A stretch of 64,000 nt of DNA from JALYTY01 sp964546935. GTDB taxonomy: Bacteria; Vulcanimicrobiota; Vulcanimicrobiia; Vulcanimicrobiales; Vulcanimicrobiaceae. Below are positions 62,119 to 64,000 of this stretch, piece by piece. The notes beneath the pieces are model-generated. The model ran no database searches and was not told where the DNA came from. It worked only from the letters and a program-made list of their open reading frames with translations. The first letter of the stretch is position 1. The number at the start of each line of letters is the position of its first letter. The translations under genes were made by a program, and so were the position numbers. The stretch lies in NCBI GenBank assembly GCA_964546935.1, contig CAZJLJ010000006.1:19393-83392 (forward strand). The letters are read 5' to 3'.

Positions 62119-63837
62119 CTAGTACGCGAACGTGCCGATTTCGTTAACCCCGAAAGGCAATTGATCGGCAATATACCACAGCGTTCCGTGTGCGTCGAAG
62201 GCTAGGTCATGCACGTGAAAGCCATCACCGGTGAAATCGCGTATCTGTTTGCCATCAACGGTGATGTAGCCGATCTTCCCATAGCCCGACTCCGGTCCCA
62301 TTTCGGCAAACCACATTCGTCCATCGGGTCCCGCGACGATCGATATCGGAATCGATGTGCCCGATGGAATTGCGAACTCGGCAATCGTTCCCGACGGCGT
62401 GATACGGCCGATTTTACTGATGCCGTACTCCGTAAACCAGATGTTCCCGTCGGGTCCCGCTGTAATTCCACTTGGATATGACTGCGAAGAGGCTAGCGCA
62501 TACGATGCAAGCACCTGCCCTGACGTCGAAACTTTCAGAATGGCGTTATTGCCCAGGTCGGTCATCCAGAGATTTCCGTCGGGCCCGCTTGTGATACCGG
62601 CGACGCCCGCATTAGCCGGTAAGGCGTATTCCGTAATCGTTCCACTCGGCGTAATGTTCCCGACGACGTTGTAGGCCTGGTCGGCAAACCAGATGTTGCC
62701 GTCTTTTCCGAGCGTGACGCTTCCGGGAAACGTGACGGGATTCGCAAGCCCAGGAACACTTGCCGGAAGCGGATACTCCGTTATCACGCCCGATGTGGTG
62801 ATCTTTGCGATAGCCGAGTTTCCGCTTTCCGCAGACCAGAGATTTCCGTCGGCACCCACAACGATGCCGAGAAGTTGATCCGACGGCTGCGATAAAGCAT
62901 ACGCGGTCTGAGTGCCGTCCGGCGTAACTTTGATGAACTCGGAAGTACCCGTTGCAGCGACCCACATGTTGCCGTCGGGTCCCTTCGCGATGTTCCATGG
63001 TCCTACCGGAAAGCGCCCTGTCGACGGAACCACATACGTGTTCAGAAACGCGGGCGACGGCGCGAATATCGCCGTGGCTGAAGCGAAGCCGGAGAGTGAT
63101 GCCGTGATGGTTGCCGATCCGAAAGGTTGGACTCCGGCGTAGTTGAGAGTAATCGCTGTAGAAGAGTTCGCTGCTGTCGTCGTTGAGAGCGACGTTGCAC
63201 CGCTCGCGTCGCTGTCTTGCAGCGAAACGGGCGAGGGATACGGACCCATGACAACGTTGCCGTCGACATCAATTCCCATAACGGTTACGTTCACTGTTGC
63301 AGCAGTTCCGACGGGTGGATACGGGTTCGCGAGGACCAGGGAAAGTTTCGCGATCGTTCCGGTTACCGCGACGTTGACCGTCACGGCTTGCGACGAAACA
63401 GTGGCTGCTACCGTCCCTTTCGCAATGGTATTGCCGGTTCCGTTCGTTCCATCGAACGCCGTAACTGTAAATTGATCGCTTCCCGTAGGAGCGGTGACGC
63501 CGATCGTACAGCTGCGTCCACCGCCCAATGCGGCAGTGCATAGCGACGAGCTTGCCGAGACATCTGCCGTCTTCAAGACGTTCGCGCCGATCGCAATCGC
63601 TACGGATTGCGTACTCGGAGAAAAGTCCATTGGGCGCGCAGCACTGCGAGCACGCAGCGTCCCGGAGACCGACGTAATCGCAGGAATTTTAACGACGAAC
63701 TGTACGTTCGCCGATTGAACCGGCGCGGAACTGCTTGTAGGAACGGGAAGCGGTCCTCCAACGGATCCGCCGCCGCCGCAACCCGAAAGCAATGCCGCGA
63801 ACGTGCACGCAAGCGCGGACGAAAAACGTGTTCTCAT
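62119..63837 (-). CDS. Lipoprotein with Ig-like domains and Vgb-type β-propeller
   Basis: 572 aa. A signal peptide with lipobox LLSGCG (Cys at residue 20) and a Gly/Pro/Ser linker are followed by two Ig-like β domains (residues 45-270). A propeller then runs to the end with repeats such as IAKGPDGNMWVAATG, ITSGPDGNLWMTDLGNN, ITAGPDGNIWFTEYG and IVAGPDGRMWFAEMG, the virginiamycin-B-lyase/NHL repeat. Such propellers bind ligands or, in Vgb, open streptogramin rings; the catalytic His/Glu of Vgb are not confirmed here, so lyase activity is doubtful. The start overlaps the end of the protease gene (ATGA). Confidence 0.88.
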   Translation of the reverse strand: MRTRFSSALACTFAALLSGCGGGGSVGGPLPVPTSSSAPVQSANVQFVVKIPAITSVSGTLRARSAARPMDFSPSTQSVAIAIGANVLKTADVSASSSLCTAALGGGRSCTIGVTAPTGSDQFTVTAFDGTNGTGNTIAKGTVAATVSSQAVTVNVAVTGTIAKLSLVLANPYPPVGTAATVNVTVMGIDVDGNVVMGPYPSPVSLQDSDASGATSLSTTTAANSSTAITLNYAGVQPFGSATITASLSGFASATAIFAPSPAFLNTYVVPSTGRFPVGPWNIAKGPDGNMWVAATGTSEFIKVTPDGTQTAYALSQPSDQLLGIVVGADGNLWSAESGNSAIAKITTSGVITEYPLPASVPGLANPVTFPGSVTLGKDGNIWFADQAYNVVGNITPSGTITEYALPANAGVAGITSGPDGNLWMTDLGNNAILKVSTSGQVLASYALASSQSYPSGITAGPDGNIWFTEYGISKIGRITPSGTIAEFAIPSGTSIPISIVAGPDGRMWFAEMGPESGYGKIGYITVDGKQIRDFTGDGFHVHDLAFDAHGTLWYIADQLPFGVNEIGTFAY

Positions 63838-64000
63838 TTACCGGTCACCGCCTTGATAAGTGCGCGTGCAAACGGCACGCCCATGCCTGTTACGAGATCG
63901 TAGCCCTTGCCCGCCGAGTATCCCGGATCGGTTGGGGCCGGACATGGCGTCGAAAAGCCGAAGCAGTTGAGTGAGTTGTTTCCGTATAGGACGTCGTAGA
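63834..64000 (-). CDS. Sedolisin-like (S53) serine protease, C-terminal end only
   Basis: The last 54 residues read YDVLYGNNSLNCFGF, then a short Pro loop, then YSAGKGYDLVTGMGVPFARALI and the end AVTGK. The pattern D-V-x-x-G-N ... GxGYDxVTGxGxP is the calcium-binding end of S53 sedolisin/pro-kumamolisin proteases. The N-terminal part, with the catalytic Ser-Glu-Asp, lies beyond base 64000. It is translationally coupled to the propeller lipoprotein. Confidence is limited by the short fragment. Confidence 0.65.
   Translation of the reverse strand, partial: YDVLYGNNSLNCFGFSTPCPAPTDPGYSAGKGYDLVTGMGVPFARALIKAVTGK

Noticed and set aside
62119..63837. Streptogramin lyase (Vgb) function of the propeller lipoprotein.
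   Set aside because: Only the repeat is shared; it is a much larger lipoprotein with Ig-like domains and no confirmed catalytic residues.
1..64000. tRNA, rRNA, CRISPR arrays, insertion sequences and attachment sites.
   Set aside because: Reading the intergenic stretches showed no T-loop motifs, spaced repeats or transposase frames; the only exact direct repeats noticed are the 55-bp assembly overlaps.

Overview
The window reads as one scaffold of a draft, probably metagenome-assembled, genome. It has moderately high GC by eye and very tight gene packing, with many ATGA or TGATG start/stop overlaps and convergent genes whose stops touch. The cell should be a diderm, aerobic heterotroph: there is a TonB-dependent receptor, several lipobox lipoproteins, a malate:quinone oxidoreductase, a succinate dehydrogenase set and a dihaem peroxidase. 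The mix of Oar-like receptor, Vgb-type propeller lipoprotein and DoxX/HxlR genes reminds me of Candidatus Eremiobacterota (WPS-2). That is recall only; no marker gene here proves it. I see no rRNA, tRNA, CRISPR array, transposase or prophage gene.

There are three runs of exactly 100 N. At two of them (10498-10597 and 40908-41007) the same 55 bp stands on both sides, so they are unmerged contig overlaps and not missing DNA. Removing 155 bp at the first restores one intact 315-aa dehydrogenase frame. Removing it at the second gives an ATGA overlap between two genes. The gap at 3002-3101 lies in a Pro/Ser/Thr-rich linker and is a true unknown.

Layout. 0-6 kb: a stalk-domain protein cut by the edge; a DoxX plus 3-hydroxyisobutyrate-dehydrogenase-like operon divergent from an HxlR regulator; a YibQ-like deacetylase; and a class III CoA-transferase, thiolase and hydroxyacyl-CoA dehydrogenase operon. 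6-19.7 kb: MsrA, Mqo, a 2-hydroxyacid dehydrogenase, stress and erythromycin-esterase-like proteins, a GT-C membrane transferase, a divergent Nramp relative, the NfeD/slipin pair, and DoxX/YceI. 20-27.5 kb: a three-gene operon of TonB receptor, lipoprotein and F5/8-domain clan-A glycosidase that looks like a polysaccharide-utilisation locus without SusD. 27.8-32.2 kb: an amino-sugar group of APC permease, SIS isomerase and GH20 hexosaminidase. 33-37 kb: a two-component system, then an SDR plus QueA-like pair. 37-46 kb: an unrecognised two-gene unit, a zinc alcohol dehydrogenase, decayed DoxX and VOC genes, a GNAT operon with a frameshifted gene, an SDR and a serine hydrolase. 46-56 kb: a Nei/Fpg glycosylase, an ICMT-like methyltransferase, type E succinate dehydrogenase (SdhA, SdhB, SdhE), a flavin monooxygenase and a large LuxR ATPase regulator. 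56-61.4 kb: DUF4386 and dihaem peroxidase genes, then a GT4/GH57/tail-anchored-protein operon. The right edge holds a DUF3455 protein and a Vgb-propeller lipoprotein coupled to a sedolisin-like protease that leaves the window.

The most interesting candidates for undescribed biology are the GT4/GH57/tail-anchored operon (57858-61358), the SusD-less receptor/lipoprotein/glycosidase operon (20288-27455), the SDR/QueA-like pair (35199-36922) and the unrecognised pair at 36923-38438.
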